A stretch of DNA of 64,000 nt, taken from the NCBI RefSeq assembly GCF_013822795.1, contig NZ_PNLB01000001.1, positions 186,001 to 250,000 of the forward strand. The letters are read 5' to 3'. Position numbers and translations under genes: made by a program. Source of the DNA: Phenylobacterium sp. Lineage in GTDB: Bacteria; Pseudomonadota; Alphaproteobacteria; Caulobacterales; Caulobacteraceae. Shown piece after piece: positions 37,326-45,846 of the stretch. The notes beneath the pieces were generated by a model that had not been told where the DNA came from, searched no databases, and saw nothing but the letters and a program-made list of their open reading frames with translations. Numbering within the stretch: position 1 is the stretch's first letter; the number at the start of each line of letters is the position of its first letter.

Positions 37326-38738
37326 ATGACTGATACGCCTGACTTCAAGCTCCTGATCGGTGGCCAGCTGGTGGCCGGCGACGCCACGATGGACGTCATC
37401 AACCCCGCGACCGAGCAGGCGGTCGCAAGCTGCTCGCGCGCCTCCAAGGCTCAACTGGATCAGGCGGTGGCCGCCGCCAAGGCCGCTTTCCCGGCCTGGG
37501 CCGCGACCTCGATCGACGAGCGCCGCAAGGCGCTGCTGGCCATGGCCGACGCGATCCAGGGGGCGTTGCCCGAGCTGTCGCGGCTGTTGACCCAAGAGCA
37601 GGGCAAGCCGTTGCAGGCGGCGATGGGCGAGGTGTTCGGCGCCGCCGCCTTCTTCCGTTACTTCGCCACTCTCGACCTGCCGGCCAAGACGGTCCAGGAC
37701 GACGACAAGGGACGGGTCGAGATCCGCCGCAAGCCGCTGGGCGTGATCGGGGCGATCGTGCCCTGGAACTTCCCGCTGATCCTGATGGCCTTCAAGGTTC
37801 CGGCCGCGCTGCTGGCCGGCAACACCATCGTGCTGAAGCCGGCGGCGACGACGCCGCTATCGACCCTGAAGATCGCCGAGCTGGTCAAGGATCTGGTTCC
37901 GCCGGGCGTGCTCAACGTCATCGCCGACGCCAACGATCTGGGCGCGGCGATCACCGCCCATCCGGATATCCGCAAGATCAGCTTCACCGGCTCGACCGAG
38001 ACCGGCAAGCGGGTGATGGCCGGCGCGGCCGATGCGCTGAAGCGCGTGACGCTGGAACTGGGCGGCAACGACGCGGCCATCGTTCTGGGCGATGTCGATC
38101 CCAAGGAGACCGCGCCGAAGATCTTCGCCGCCGCGTTCCAGAACTCGGGCCAGGTCTGCATCGCCGCCAAGCGCGTCTACATCCATGAGAGCATCTATGA
38201 CGCCATGTGCGACGAGCTGGCCAAGCTGGCCGACGCCGCCGTGGTCGGCGACGGGCTCGAGCAGGGCACCGAGTTCGGGCCGCTGCAGAACAAGGCCCAG
38301 TTCGACAAGGTGCTGGGCTACATCGAGGCCGGCAAGCGCGACGGCAAGGTGATCGCCGGCGGCGAACGGGCGGGGGACACCGGCTATTTCATCCGCCCGA
38401 CCATCGTGCGCGACATCAAGGACGGCTCGAAGCTGGTCGACGAAGAGCAGTTCGGTCCGGTGTTGCCGTTGATCAAGTTCTCGGACGCCGCCGACGCGGT
38501 GGCCCGCGCCAACGCCTCGGACTACGGCCTGGGCGGGTCGATCTGGGCCAAGGACTCCGAGCGCGCCTGGGACCTGGCGGCGGGCATGGAGTCCGGCACG
38601 GTCTGGATCAACAAGCACGCCGACCTGCAGCCGCACCTGCCGTTCGGCGGGGCGAAGCTCTCGGGCGTCGGCAGTGAGCTGGGCGAAGAGGGCCTGAAGG
38701 AGTTCACCCAGGTCCAGGTGCTGAACATGGCGCGCTGA
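37326..38738 (+). CDS. Aldehyde dehydrogenase family protein
   Basis: A 470-residue NAD(P)-dependent aldehyde dehydrogenase. The Asn in PWNFPLI (residue ~148), the nucleotide-binding KPAATTPLS and FTGSTETGK, catalytic Glu244 in LELGGNDA and nucleophile Cys278 in NSGQVCIAA are all present. NDAAIV differs from the usual KN/KSP of betaine-type members, and the overall look is like aryl or lactaldehyde dehydrogenases. It lies upstream of the sulfatase and dehalogenase genes and could oxidise aldehydes made there, an inference from position. A hairpin follows at 38754. Confidence 0.93.
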   Translation: MTDTPDFKLLIGGQLVAGDATMDVINPATEQAVASCSRASKAQLDQAVAAAKAAFPAWAATSIDERRKALLAMADAIQGALPELSRLLTQEQGKPLQAAMGEVFGAAAFFRYFATLDLPAKTVQDDDKGRVEIRRKPLGVIGAIVPWNFPLILMAFKVPAALLAGNTIVLKPAATTPLSTLKIAELVKDLVPPGVLNVIADANDLGAAITAHPDIRKISFTGSTETGKRVMAGAADALKRVTLELGGNDAAIVLGDVDPKETAPKIFAAAFQNSGQVCIAAKRVYIHESIYDAMCDELAKLADAAVVGDGLEQGTEFGPLQNKAQFDKVLGYIEAGKRDGKVIAGGERAGDTGYFIRPTIVRDIKDGSKLVDEEQFGPVLPLIKFSDAADAVARANASDYGLGGSIWAKDSERAWDLAAGMESGTVWINKHADLQPHLPFGGAKLSGVGSELGEEGLKEFTQVQVLNMAR

Positions 38739-38753
38739 GCGGGCCTCAAAGAA

Positions 38754-38781
38754 AGCGCCCATCCCGCGAGGGATGGGCGCT
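38754..38781 (+). terminator. Hairpin after the aldehyde dehydrogenase gene
   Basis: AGCGCCCATCCC and GGGATGGGCGCT form a perfect 12-bp stem with a GCGA tetraloop, 15 bases after the stop codon. No U-run follows, but the stem is very stable. Confidence 0.7.
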
Positions 38782-38867
38782 GAGGTCTTCCGGGGAGGAC
38801 CGGCTTCACTGCCGCCGCCTCCCGTCGACTAGGAGTTGCGCCGGGGGTTGTCCCTCGATCGATATAG

Positions 38868-38884
38868 TGGCACGGTTCGTGTCA
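38868..38884. promoter_or_regulatory. Operator-like inverted repeat before the sulfatase gene
   Basis: TGGCAC-N5-GTGTCA, flanked by TATA on both sides (TATAG ... ATATA). Its centre is about 30 bases before the sulfatase start. The same symmetry occurs at 41530-41552 in a divergent promoter. A TetR-family regulator gene is encoded 4.9 kb further on and is the likely binder. Confidence 0.75.
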
Positions 38885-38905
38885 ATATAAGATCGGGAGG
38901 CGACG

Positions 38906-40588
38906 ATGAAGCGGCGCTGGAAGTGGTTGGGCGCGTCGGTGCTGGTGCTGGCGGCCGGGACCGGGCTGGCGGCGGCCAATCGCACGACCATCCTGTCGAT
39001 GATCGCCCGCGCGCAGATGCCGCCGGTCGAGGACAACCGCGCGGTGACCTGGGCCCAGGGTCCGCAGGCGCCGGCCGAGGGCGAGCGGCCGCCGAACGTC
39101 GTGTTCATCCTGGCCGACGACCTTGGCTACAACGATATCACCATCAATGGCGGCGGGGTGGCGAACGGCGCGGTGTCGACGCCGAACATCGACGCCATCG
39201 GCCAGCAGGGGGTGGTGTTCGCTGCGGGCTACGCCGGCAACGCCACCTGCGCGCCCTCGCGGGCGGCGATCATGACCGGCCGCTATCCGACCCGCTTCGG
39301 GTTCGAGTTCACGCCCGCGCCGGTGGCGTTCGAGCGCATGGTCGGCACCGAGGCCGAGCCTGGCGCGATCGTGAAGCCGAAGTTTTTCGCCGACCGCATC
39401 AAGGACATGCCGCCTGGCAGCACCGCGCGCAATCCGGCCGCGGTCAACGAGCTCAGCATGCCGTCCAGCGAGATCACCATCGCCGAGGTGCTGAAGGCCA
39501 AGGGCTATCACACCGTCCATCTGGGCAAGTGGCACCTGGGCGGCAAGAAGGGCTCGCGCCCGGAGGACCAGGGCTTCGACGAGAGCCTGGGCTTCATCGC
39601 CGGCGGCTCGATGTTCCTGCCGGAGAAGGACCCCAACGTCGTCAACTCCAAGCAGGACTGGGACGCCATCGATCGCTTCCTCTGGCCGAACCTGCCGTAT
39701 GGCGTGCAGTTCAACGGCTCGCCGATGTTCCGGCCGCGCGGCTACATGACCGACTATCTGGGCGATGAGGCGGTCAAGGCGATCAAGGCCAACCGCAACC
39801 GGCCGTTCTTCCTCTACTTCGCGCCGAACGCGATCCACACGCCGCTGCAGGCCACCAAGGCCGACTACGACGCGCTACCGCAGATCAAGGACCACCGCAC
39901 GCGGGTCTACGGCGCCATGACCCGCAACCTCGACGCCAACATCGGCAAGATCCTCCAGGCCCTGAAGGACGAGGGGTTGGACGAGAACACGCTGGTGATC
40001 TTCTCCAGCGACAACGGTGGGGCTGGGTATGTCGGGCTGCCGGACGTCAACAAGCCCTATCGCGGCTTCAAGTCGACCTTCTTCGAGGGCGGGGTGCGCA
40101 CGCCGTTCTTCATGCGCTGGCCCGGCGCGATCCAGCCGGGTTCGACCTACGGCTATCCGGTCGGGCACATCGACATCTTCGCCACCGCGGCGGCCGCGGG
40201 CGGAGCGGCGTTGCCGACCGACCGGCCGATCGACGGGGTCGACCTGCTGCCGCACGTCCAGGGCAAGAACCCGGCGCGGCCGCACCAGACGTTGTTCTGG
40301 CGCTCGGGCCAGTACAAGGCGGTGCTCGACGGCGACTGGAAGCTGCAGGTCAACGGTGCGCGCGACAAGGCCTGGCTCTACAACCTGGCCAGCGACCCGA
40401 CCGAGCAGCGCGACATGGCCGCCGCCCAGCCCGAGAAGGTCAAGGCGCTGAAGGAGCTGATCGCCCGCCAGGACGCCCAGAGCGTCAAGCCGATCTGGCC
40501 CTCGCTGCTGCAAGGGCCGGTGCTGATCGACAAGCCAGGCGGCGTTCCTCAGAAGGCCAGTGACGAATACATCCTGTGGGACAACTAG
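38906..40588 (+). CDS. Sulfatase (formylglycine-dependent arylsulfatase family)
   Basis: A 560-residue sulfatase with an N-terminal membrane or signal segment (about 8-24), so it is exported. The first metal site is ILADDLGYND (69-78). The formylglycine site is CAPSRAAIMTGRYPT, with Cys115 as the residue converted to formylglycine. Further metal ligands are in FSSDNGG. It would hydrolyse sulfate esters in the periplasm. Maturation needs a formylglycine-generating enzyme not encoded in this window. It has the TetR-type operator 22 bases upstream, and no U-run terminator after it. Confidence 0.92.
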   Translation: MKRRWKWLGASVLVLAAGTGLAAANRTTILSMIARAQMPPVEDNRAVTWAQGPQAPAEGERPPNVVFILADDLGYNDITINGGGVANGAVSTPNIDAIGQQGVVFAAGYAGNATCAPSRAAIMTGRYPTRFGFEFTPAPVAFERMVGTEAEPGAIVKPKFFADRIKDMPPGSTARNPAAVNELSMPSSEITIAEVLKAKGYHTVHLGKWHLGGKKGSRPEDQGFDESLGFIAGGSMFLPEKDPNVVNSKQDWDAIDRFLWPNLPYGVQFNGSPMFRPRGYMTDYLGDEAVKAIKANRNRPFFLYFAPNAIHTPLQATKADYDALPQIKDHRTRVYGAMTRNLDANIGKILQALKDEGLDENTLVIFSSDNGGAGYVGLPDVNKPYRGFKSTFFEGGVRTPFFMRWPGAIQPGSTYGYPVGHIDIFATAAAAGGAALPTDRPIDGVDLLPHVQGKNPARPHQTLFWRSGQYKAVLDGDWKLQVNGARDKAWLYNLASDPTEQRDMAAAQPEKVKALKELIARQDAQSVKPIWPSLLQGPVLIDKPGGVPQKASDEYILWDN

Positions 40589-40595
40589 CCGGCGT

Positions 40596-41498
40596 CTAGC
40601 CGCGGCGGGCGATCAGCCCGCCGATCACCTCGACGATGGCCTCGGGGCAGTCTTCCTGCAGGAAGTGACCGCCGGGCAGAGTGACGTGCGGCTGGCCCTG
40701 GGCGCCCGGCACGCGGGCCTGGAACGGGGCCTCGCCGCCCTTGGTGATCGGGTCGGCGTCGCTGAAGGCGGTGACCAGGGGGCGCTCGAAGCGCTCCAGC
40801 ACCTTCCAGGCCTCGATGTTCTGTGCGACCGAAGCGTGTTCCGGCGTCACCGGCACCAGGGCCGGGAACTGGCGGGCGCCTTCCTTGTAGCTCTCGTCGG
40901 GATAGGGCGCGTCGTAGGCGGCGACCTCTTCGGGCGACAGGTCGCGGACCGTGCCGCCGTTGATCAACATGCCGATCGGCATCTGCGGGATCGACTGGCT
41001 GAAGTTGAGCCAGGCCTTGAAGCCGTCGGTCATGCCGCCGCCGGTCGGCAGGCCGGTATTGGCGACGACGACGCCGGCGAAGCGCTCGGGAATGGCCGCG
41101 ACCAGCCGCAGGCCGATCAGCCCGCCCCAGTCCTGACAGAACAGGGTCAGGCCGGTCAGGTCGAGGTCGGTCAGCCAGGCGCTCATCCACGCGACGTGCC
41201 GCTCGTAGGTGTAGTCGGCGCGCTCGGCCGGCTTATCGGAGCGGCCAAAGCCGATCAGGTCCGGCGCGATCACCCGGCAGCCCTTGGCGACCAGGCCGGC
41301 GATGACCTTGCGATAGAGGTAGGCCCAGGACGGCTCGCCGTGCAGCAGCAGGACGGGGGCGCCGTCGCGCGGGCCCTCGTCGACATAGTGCAGGCGCAGG
41401 GACGTGCCGTCGGCGTCGGTCAGCTGGTGATAGCGCGGCGCGTAGGGCCAGTCGGGCAGGTCGGCGAAACGGTCGTCCGGAGTGCGCAGGATCTGCAT
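40596..41498 (-). CDS. Haloalkane dehalogenase (HLD-I-like)
   Basis: A 300-residue alpha/beta hydrolase. HGEPSW (53-58) forms the oxyanion/halide region, and the nucleophile is Asp123 in CQDWGG, with Trp124 as a halide-binding residue. The acid is in FSDADPIT (about 247), and His278 in GGHFLQED completes the triad. An aspartate nucleophile rather than serine marks a true haloalkane dehalogenase, and the DhlA-like HGEPSW suggests the HLD-I group. It cleaves carbon-halogen bonds to give an alcohol and halide. Divergent from the MBL gene, with the TGACAC operator between them. Confidence 0.9.
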   Translation of the reverse strand: MQILRTPDDRFADLPDWPYAPRYHQLTDADGTSLRLHYVDEGPRDGAPVLLLHGEPSWAYLYRKVIAGLVAKGCRVIAPDLIGFGRSDKPAERADYTYERHVAWMSAWLTDLDLTGLTLFCQDWGGLIGLRLVAAIPERFAGVVVANTGLPTGGGMTDGFKAWLNFSQSIPQMPIGMLINGGTVRDLSPEEVAAYDAPYPDESYKEGARQFPALVPVTPEHASVAQNIEAWKVLERFERPLVTAFSDADPITKGGEAPFQARVPGAQGQPHVTLPGGHFLQEDCPEAIVEVIGGLIARRG

Positions 41499-41529
41499 CG
41501 GGGCCTCGGGGCTAGTCAGTCGTTGAAAC

Positions 41530-41552
41530 TAATGACACTATGCGTGTCATTA
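41530..41552. promoter_or_regulatory. Perfect operator in the dehalogenase/MBL divergent promoter
   Basis: TAATGACAC-N5-GTGTCATTA, 9-bp perfect arms. A TATAAT-like -10 for the MBL gene (41551-41556) abuts the right arm, so a bound protein would block it. It is the clearer of two copies of this motif; the other is before the sulfatase. Confidence 0.82.
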
Positions 41553-41586
41553 TAATCCGAGCCGGTCAAGGCAGGGGAGGGACGCG

Positions 41587-42681
41587 ATGGCGCGTGGATG
41601 GAAGATCGGCCTGGCCGTGTCGGCGGCGGTCGTGGTCGCGACGCTCGCGGCGTGGGCCTTCCGCGGCCAGATCGCCGTGGCGGGGATGGAGCGCATCTTC
41701 GACAAGGCCATGGCTCCCGATCCCTATTCGGACCTGCCCGACGGCCTGCATGTCGGGCTTTGCGGCTCGGGCTCGCCGATGCCCGATCCGGGGCGGGCCG
41801 GGCCCTGTACGGTGGTGCTGGCCGGCCGCCAGCTGTTCGTCATCGACGCCGGGGCGGGGGGCACGAAGAACCTCGCCCTGATGAACCTGCCGCCCGGCAT
41901 GGTCGACGCGGTGCTGCTGAGCCACCTGCATTCCGATCACATCGACGACCTGGGCGAACTGATGCTGCAGCGCTGGGCCGGCGGCGGGCGCGATGCGCCG
42001 GTTCCGATCTATGGCCCGCTGGGCGTCGACAAGGTCGTGGCCGGGTTCCAGGACGCCTATCTGATCGACCGCGGCTACCGCATCGCCCACCACGGCGAGA
42101 AGGTCACGCCGCCGAGCGGCTTCGGGGGGAGCGCCCGTCCGTTCGAGGCGACGCGCAACGGCCCGGACGTGGTGCTGATCGAGACGCCGGACCTGAAGGT
42201 CACGGCCTTCCCGGTCGAGCACGCGCCGGTCGAACCGGCGGTCGGCTACAAGTTCGTCTACAAGGGCCGCAGCGTGGTGATCAGCGGCGACACCGCCGTC
42301 TCGCCGCGGGTCGAGGCGGCCTCCAAAGGCGTCGACGTGCTGGTGCACGAGGCCCTGGCCCCGAACCTGGTCGCCATCCAGAATAAGGCCGCTGCCGAGC
42401 ATGGGCGCGCCAACCTCGCGGCGATCACTCACGACATCCTGTCGTATCACGCGGCCCCGGAGGATGCGGCGCGGATCGCCGAGCGCTCAGGCGCACGCTA
42501 CCTGCTGCTGACCCACATCATTCCGCCGCTGCCGGTGCGAGCGCTGGAGGGGCCGTTCCTGGGGGACTCGCGCAAGCTCTATTCGGGCCAGCTGCGGGTC
42601 GGCCACGACGGCGACCTGATCAGCCTGCCGGCCGGGACCGACGATATTCGCTACACTAACCGCCTGGCGATCTTCCGATAG
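41587..42681 (+). CDS. Membrane-anchored metallo-beta-lactamase-fold hydrolase
   Basis: A 364-residue MBL-fold enzyme with an N-terminal membrane helix (about 6-25). The metal motif HLHSDHIDD starts at 113, further ligands are in FPVEHAPVEPA, SGDTA (about 232) and LLTHIIPP near the end. This layout (with the late histidine) resembles RNase Z-like and AtsA-type arylsulfatase members. Together with the sulfatase and dehalogenase, breakdown of sulfated or halogenated organics is plausible. A GGGAGGGA ribosome site precedes the ATG. First gene of the MBL-GST-TetR unit. Confidence 0.88.
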   Translation: MARGWKIGLAVSAAVVVATLAAWAFRGQIAVAGMERIFDKAMAPDPYSDLPDGLHVGLCGSGSPMPDPGRAGPCTVVLAGRQLFVIDAGAGGTKNLALMNLPPGMVDAVLLSHLHSDHIDDLGELMLQRWAGGGRDAPVPIYGPLGVDKVVAGFQDAYLIDRGYRIAHHGEKVTPPSGFGGSARPFEATRNGPDVVLIETPDLKVTAFPVEHAPVEPAVGYKFVYKGRSVVISGDTAVSPRVEAASKGVDVLVHEALAPNLVAIQNKAAAEHGRANLAAITHDILSYHAAPEDAARIAERSGARYLLLTHIIPPLPVRALEGPFLGDSRKLYSGQLRVGHDGDLISLPAGTDDIRYTNRLAIFR

Positions 42682-42693
42682 GAGGCGTTCGAG

Positions 42694-43725
42694 ATGAAGG
42701 ACCCCATCGCGCTCTCGGGCGCGCCCGGTTCGCCCTACACCCGCAAGATGCTGGCGGTGCTGCGTTACCGCCGCATTCCCTACCGCTTCCTGCCGCCGTC
42801 GGGGCCGGCGCTGGCCGGGCTGCCGCAGCCGAAGGTCTCGCTGCTGCCGACCTTCTACCTGCCTGACGAGAACGGCGAGCTGGCGGCGGTCACCGACTCC
42901 AGTCCGATCATCCGCCGGCTGGAGCGCGAACACGGCGGGCGCAGCCTGATCCCAGGCGATCCGGCCCTGGCCTTCCTTGACGAGCTGATCGAGGACTTCG
43001 CCGACGAGTGGCTGACCAAGGCCATGTTCCACTACCGCTGGGCCTATGAGCCCGACATCGCCAAGTCGGCGGCGATCCTGCCCTGTTGGCGCGGCTTCTG
43101 CGTCACCGACGAGGAGCTCGCCGAGCGCGGCCGGCAGTTCGCCGAGCGCCAGATCGGTCGGCTGCGCTACGTCGGCTCCAACCTGGTGACCGGGCCGCTG
43201 ATCGAGGCGAGCTACCAGCGGTTCCTCGACGCGTTCGAGGCGCATCTGCGCCACTGGCCCTATCTGCTCGGCCGTCGGCCCGGGGCGGGCGACTTCGCGG
43301 TGTTTGGACAGCTAACCCAGCTGGCGGCCTTTGATCCGACGCCGATGGCCCTGACCCTGCGGGCCGCGCCCCGGGTGGCGGCCTGGGTCGGGCTGATGGA
43401 GGACCTCTCGGGCCTGGAGCCGGGCGAGGGCGACTGGATCGCGCCCGCCGCGCCGCCGCCGACCCTGGCGCCGCTGCTGGCCGAGATCGGGCGCGGCTAC
43501 GCGCCGGTGATGCTGGCTAACGCGCGGGCGGTGATGGCCGGCGCCGAGCAGGTCGAGGCGGTGGTCGAGGGACGGTCCTGGAGCCAGCAGCCGTTCCCAT
43601 ACCAGGCCAAGTGCCTGCGCTGGCTGCGCGAGTCGCACGGGCGGTTGGACCCTGGCGCGCGCGGCGCGGTCGACGCGTTGCTGGCCGGGACCGGCTGCGA
43701 AACGCTGTTCGCCCCTGGAGCTTGA
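42694..43725 (+). CDS. Glutathione S-transferase family protein
   Basis: A 343-residue protein with an N-terminal thioredoxin-like GST domain (SGAPGSPYTRKMLAVLRYRR, with cis-Pro later and the glutathione-site ESS-like TDSSPIIRRLE) and an all-helical C-terminal domain. The C-terminal part (about 240-343) is longer than in standard 200-230-residue GSTs. It may conjugate glutathione to an electrophile produced by the dehalogenase or aldehyde enzymes. It starts 12 bases after the MBL gene, in one operon. Confidence 0.85.
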   Translation: MKDPIALSGAPGSPYTRKMLAVLRYRRIPYRFLPPSGPALAGLPQPKVSLLPTFYLPDENGELAAVTDSSPIIRRLEREHGGRSLIPGDPALAFLDELIEDFADEWLTKAMFHYRWAYEPDIAKSAAILPCWRGFCVTDEELAERGRQFAERQIGRLRYVGSNLVTGPLIEASYQRFLDAFEAHLRHWPYLLGRRPGAGDFAVFGQLTQLAAFDPTPMALTLRAAPRVAAWVGLMEDLSGLEPGEGDWIAPAAPPPTLAPLLAEIGRGYAPVMLANARAVMAGAEQVEAVVEGRSWSQQPFPYQAKCLRWLRESHGRLDPGARGAVDALLAGTGCETLFAPGA

Positions 43726-43774
43726 TCCCCGCAGGCCTTAGTCAGGGCGCAGAGAGACTGCGGGGGCGAGGCGC

Positions 43775-44344
43775 TTGAGTCAGGAACGGTCGGCGGACGG
43801 ACGGCGACGGCGCGGGGAGGACAACCGCGCCCGCATCGTCGCGGCCATGCTCGAGATCATCCAGGAGGGCGAGGTCTCGCCCGGCGCCGAGCAGGTGGCC
43901 GAACGCGCCGACGTCGGCCTGCGCACCGTGTTCCGGCACTTCAGCGACATGGACAGCCTCTATTCGGAGATGTCCGAGGCGATCGAGCAGGAGATGCAGG
44001 CCGCGGTCGACCAGCCGTTCAAGTCGGCCGATCAGCGCGAGCGCGTCGTCGAGCTGGTCGCCCGGCGCGCGGCCGTGTTCGAGAAAATCGCGCCGTTCAA
44101 GCGCGCCTCAGACGTGCTGCGGCATCGCTCGCGGTTCCTGGAGGCCGGCAGCGAGCGGCTGGTGGCCGCGCTGCGTGCGATCCTGATGCGCGAGCTGCCG
44201 CCCGGCGTCGATCCGCTGACGGTGGAGAGCCTCGACCTGCTGCTGAGCTGGGAAAGCTGGGCGCGGTTGCGGCGCGAGCAGGGGCTTGACCCCGCCCGCG
44301 CGCGCCTGACGCTTGAGGCTGCGGTGCGCCGGCTGCTGGCCTAA
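43775..44344 (+). CDS. TetR-family transcriptional regulator
   Basis: A 189-residue regulator. The N-terminal HTH is RGEDNRARIVAAMLEIIQEG ... VAERADVGLRTVFRHFSDMDSLY (residues ~14-60), and the rest is a helical ligand domain. The start is a TTG at 43775; no ATG lies upstream in frame. As third gene of the MBL-GST unit it is the best candidate for binding the TGRCAC-N5-GTGTCA operators at 38868 and 41530. The 3' end overlaps the convergent S10 gene by four bases. Confidence 0.9.
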   Translation: MSQERSADGRRRRGEDNRARIVAAMLEIIQEGEVSPGAEQVAERADVGLRTVFRHFSDMDSLYSEMSEAIEQEMQAAVDQPFKSADQRERVVELVARRAAVFEKIAPFKRASDVLRHRSRFLEAGSERLVAALRAILMRELPPGVDPLTVESLDLLLSWESWARLRREQGLDPARARLTLEAAVRRLLA

Positions 44345-45846
44345 GGCCGCGAACGCTCCGCGAGGAAGTTGCGGATGTCGGCGGCCAGCAGGCGGGCGCT
44401 GTCGTCGCCCAGATAGGGCATGTGCCCGGACGGATAGACCTTCATGGTCAGCCGATCGCGCGCTAGGCCCGAGTGGCGGGCGACAGCCTCGGCTGCGCCG
44501 AAGGTGGTGACGAGGTCGTAGTAGCCCGAGCCGACGAACACCCCGAGCGCCGGGTTGCGGCGCATCGCGGTCGCCAGATCCTCGGCGTAGTTGCGGGGCC
44601 CGGCCCCCCAGTTCCAGCGCGAATTGACGTCGGCGAACGCGATCGACTGATAGGTCGAGGGCGCCTTCACCTTCAGGTCCTGCTCGACGTACTGGTTGAG
44701 GCCGGCGACGAACGAGGGCGTGTACTGGCCCATGGCCGGATCGTCGGCGACAGGATCGCCGCCGCTGGCGGCCAGCGGCAGGGTGTAGCGGCCGTCATAG
44801 GCGCCGATCTGCAGGCCCTGGTCCTTGAGCAGCAGCTCCCCGAACTTGCTGAGCGAGATGCGCAGGTCGGCGTCCAGCCAGGCCTGGGCGGGCAGCCCGG
44901 TCAAAGCAGCGAGGCTTTCGGCGACCTTGGCCTTTTCGGCGGCCGGCAGGTCCTCGCCGACGTAGAGCGCGGGCAGGTAGACATCGCGGGCGAACTTGCG
45001 AGCGTCGTCGGCCGCGCTTTGCGGCGTGCGCCCGGCCTGCGGGGTCTTGCGGTGGACCCAGGCGGTGGCGGCCATGGTCGGCAGGCTGGTCAGCGCGCCG
45101 CGGTCGTCGCCGGCGCCGCCGCCGCGGTTCATGTCGAAGGAGGGGCCGAGGATGATGACGCCGTTCAGCGTCGTGGCGCCCAGCGCGCCGGCCGGCGACA
45201 TCGGCCCGCCCATCAGGTTGGTCGCGACCACCGAGGCGCGAACGGTGCCATAGCTCTCGCCCATCAGGAACTTCGGCGAGTTCCAGCGGCCGTTGGCGGT
45301 CAGCCAGCCCTGGATGAACTCGCTGGTGGCGCGGGCGTCCTGGGTGACGCCGTAGAAGTCCTCGGCCTTGCCGCCGGGCAGCAGGCGGCTGTAGCCGGTG
45401 CCGATCGGGTCGATGAACACTAGGTCGGCGACGTCGAGCAGCGAGTAGGGATTGTCCTCCAGGGCGAAGGGCGGAACCGTCGGCGGCTTGACCGGATCGG
45501 CCATGGCGATGCGGCGCGGACCGAGCATGCCCATGTGCAGCCAGACCGACGACGAGCCGGGCCCGCCGTTGAACACGAAGACCACCGGGCGGTCGGGCTT
45601 CGCGCCCTTGGCGACATAGGAGAAGCTGAACAGGCTGGCGGCGGGCTGGCCATTCGCGCCCTTCAGGATCGTCTCCTGCAGGGTCGTGCGGTAGGCGACC
45701 TTCTTGCCCATGAAGACGCCCGCGTGATCGCTGGCGAAGACGCGCGGCGCAGCGGAGACCGGGGCCGGGTCCTGCGCGGCCTGGGCGGGCGCGGCGGCCG
45801 AGGCGAGGAGCAGGGCCGCGAGGCCGGCCGACATCAGATGGCGCAT
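44341..45846 (-). CDS. S10-family serine carboxypeptidase-like protein (copy 1)
   Basis: A 501-residue exported protein of the S10 (carboxypeptidase Y) family. A signal peptide of about 23 residues ends AQA. The nucleophile is Ser198 in MGESYGT, the acid is likely in GSGYYDLVTTFG, and the histidine in YPSGHMPYL. VFNGGPGSSS (91-100) is the oxyanion/C-terminal-carboxylate motif. It removes C-terminal residues from peptides in the periplasm. The start may also be the internal ATG at 45834, which overlaps the M61 stop as TGATG. It ends the minus-strand peptidase operon with the M61 and PLP genes. Confidence 0.9.
   Translation of the reverse strand: MRHLMSAGLAALLLASAAAPAQAAQDPAPVSAAPRVFASDHAGVFMGKKVAYRTTLQETILKGANGQPAASLFSFSYVAKGAKPDRPVVFVFNGGPGSSSVWLHMGMLGPRRIAMADPVKPPTVPPFALEDNPYSLLDVADLVFIDPIGTGYSRLLPGGKAEDFYGVTQDARATSEFIQGWLTANGRWNSPKFLMGESYGTVRASVVATNLMGGPMSPAGALGATTLNGVIILGPSFDMNRGGGAGDDRGALTSLPTMAATAWVHRKTPQAGRTPQSAADDARKFARDVYLPALYVGEDLPAAEKAKVAESLAALTGLPAQAWLDADLRISLSKFGELLLKDQGLQIGAYDGRYTLPLAASGGDPVADDPAMGQYTPSFVAGLNQYVEQDLKVKAPSTYQSIAFADVNSRWNWGAGPRNYAEDLATAMRRNPALGVFVGSGYYDLVTTFGAAEAVARHSGLARDRLTMKVYPSGHMPYLGDDSARLLAADIRNFLAERSRP

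Noticed and set aside
38868..38884. TGGCAC resembling a sigma-54 -24 element
   Set aside because: The matching TTGC at -12 is absent, and the sequence is explained by the repeated TGRCAC-N5-GTGTCA operator.
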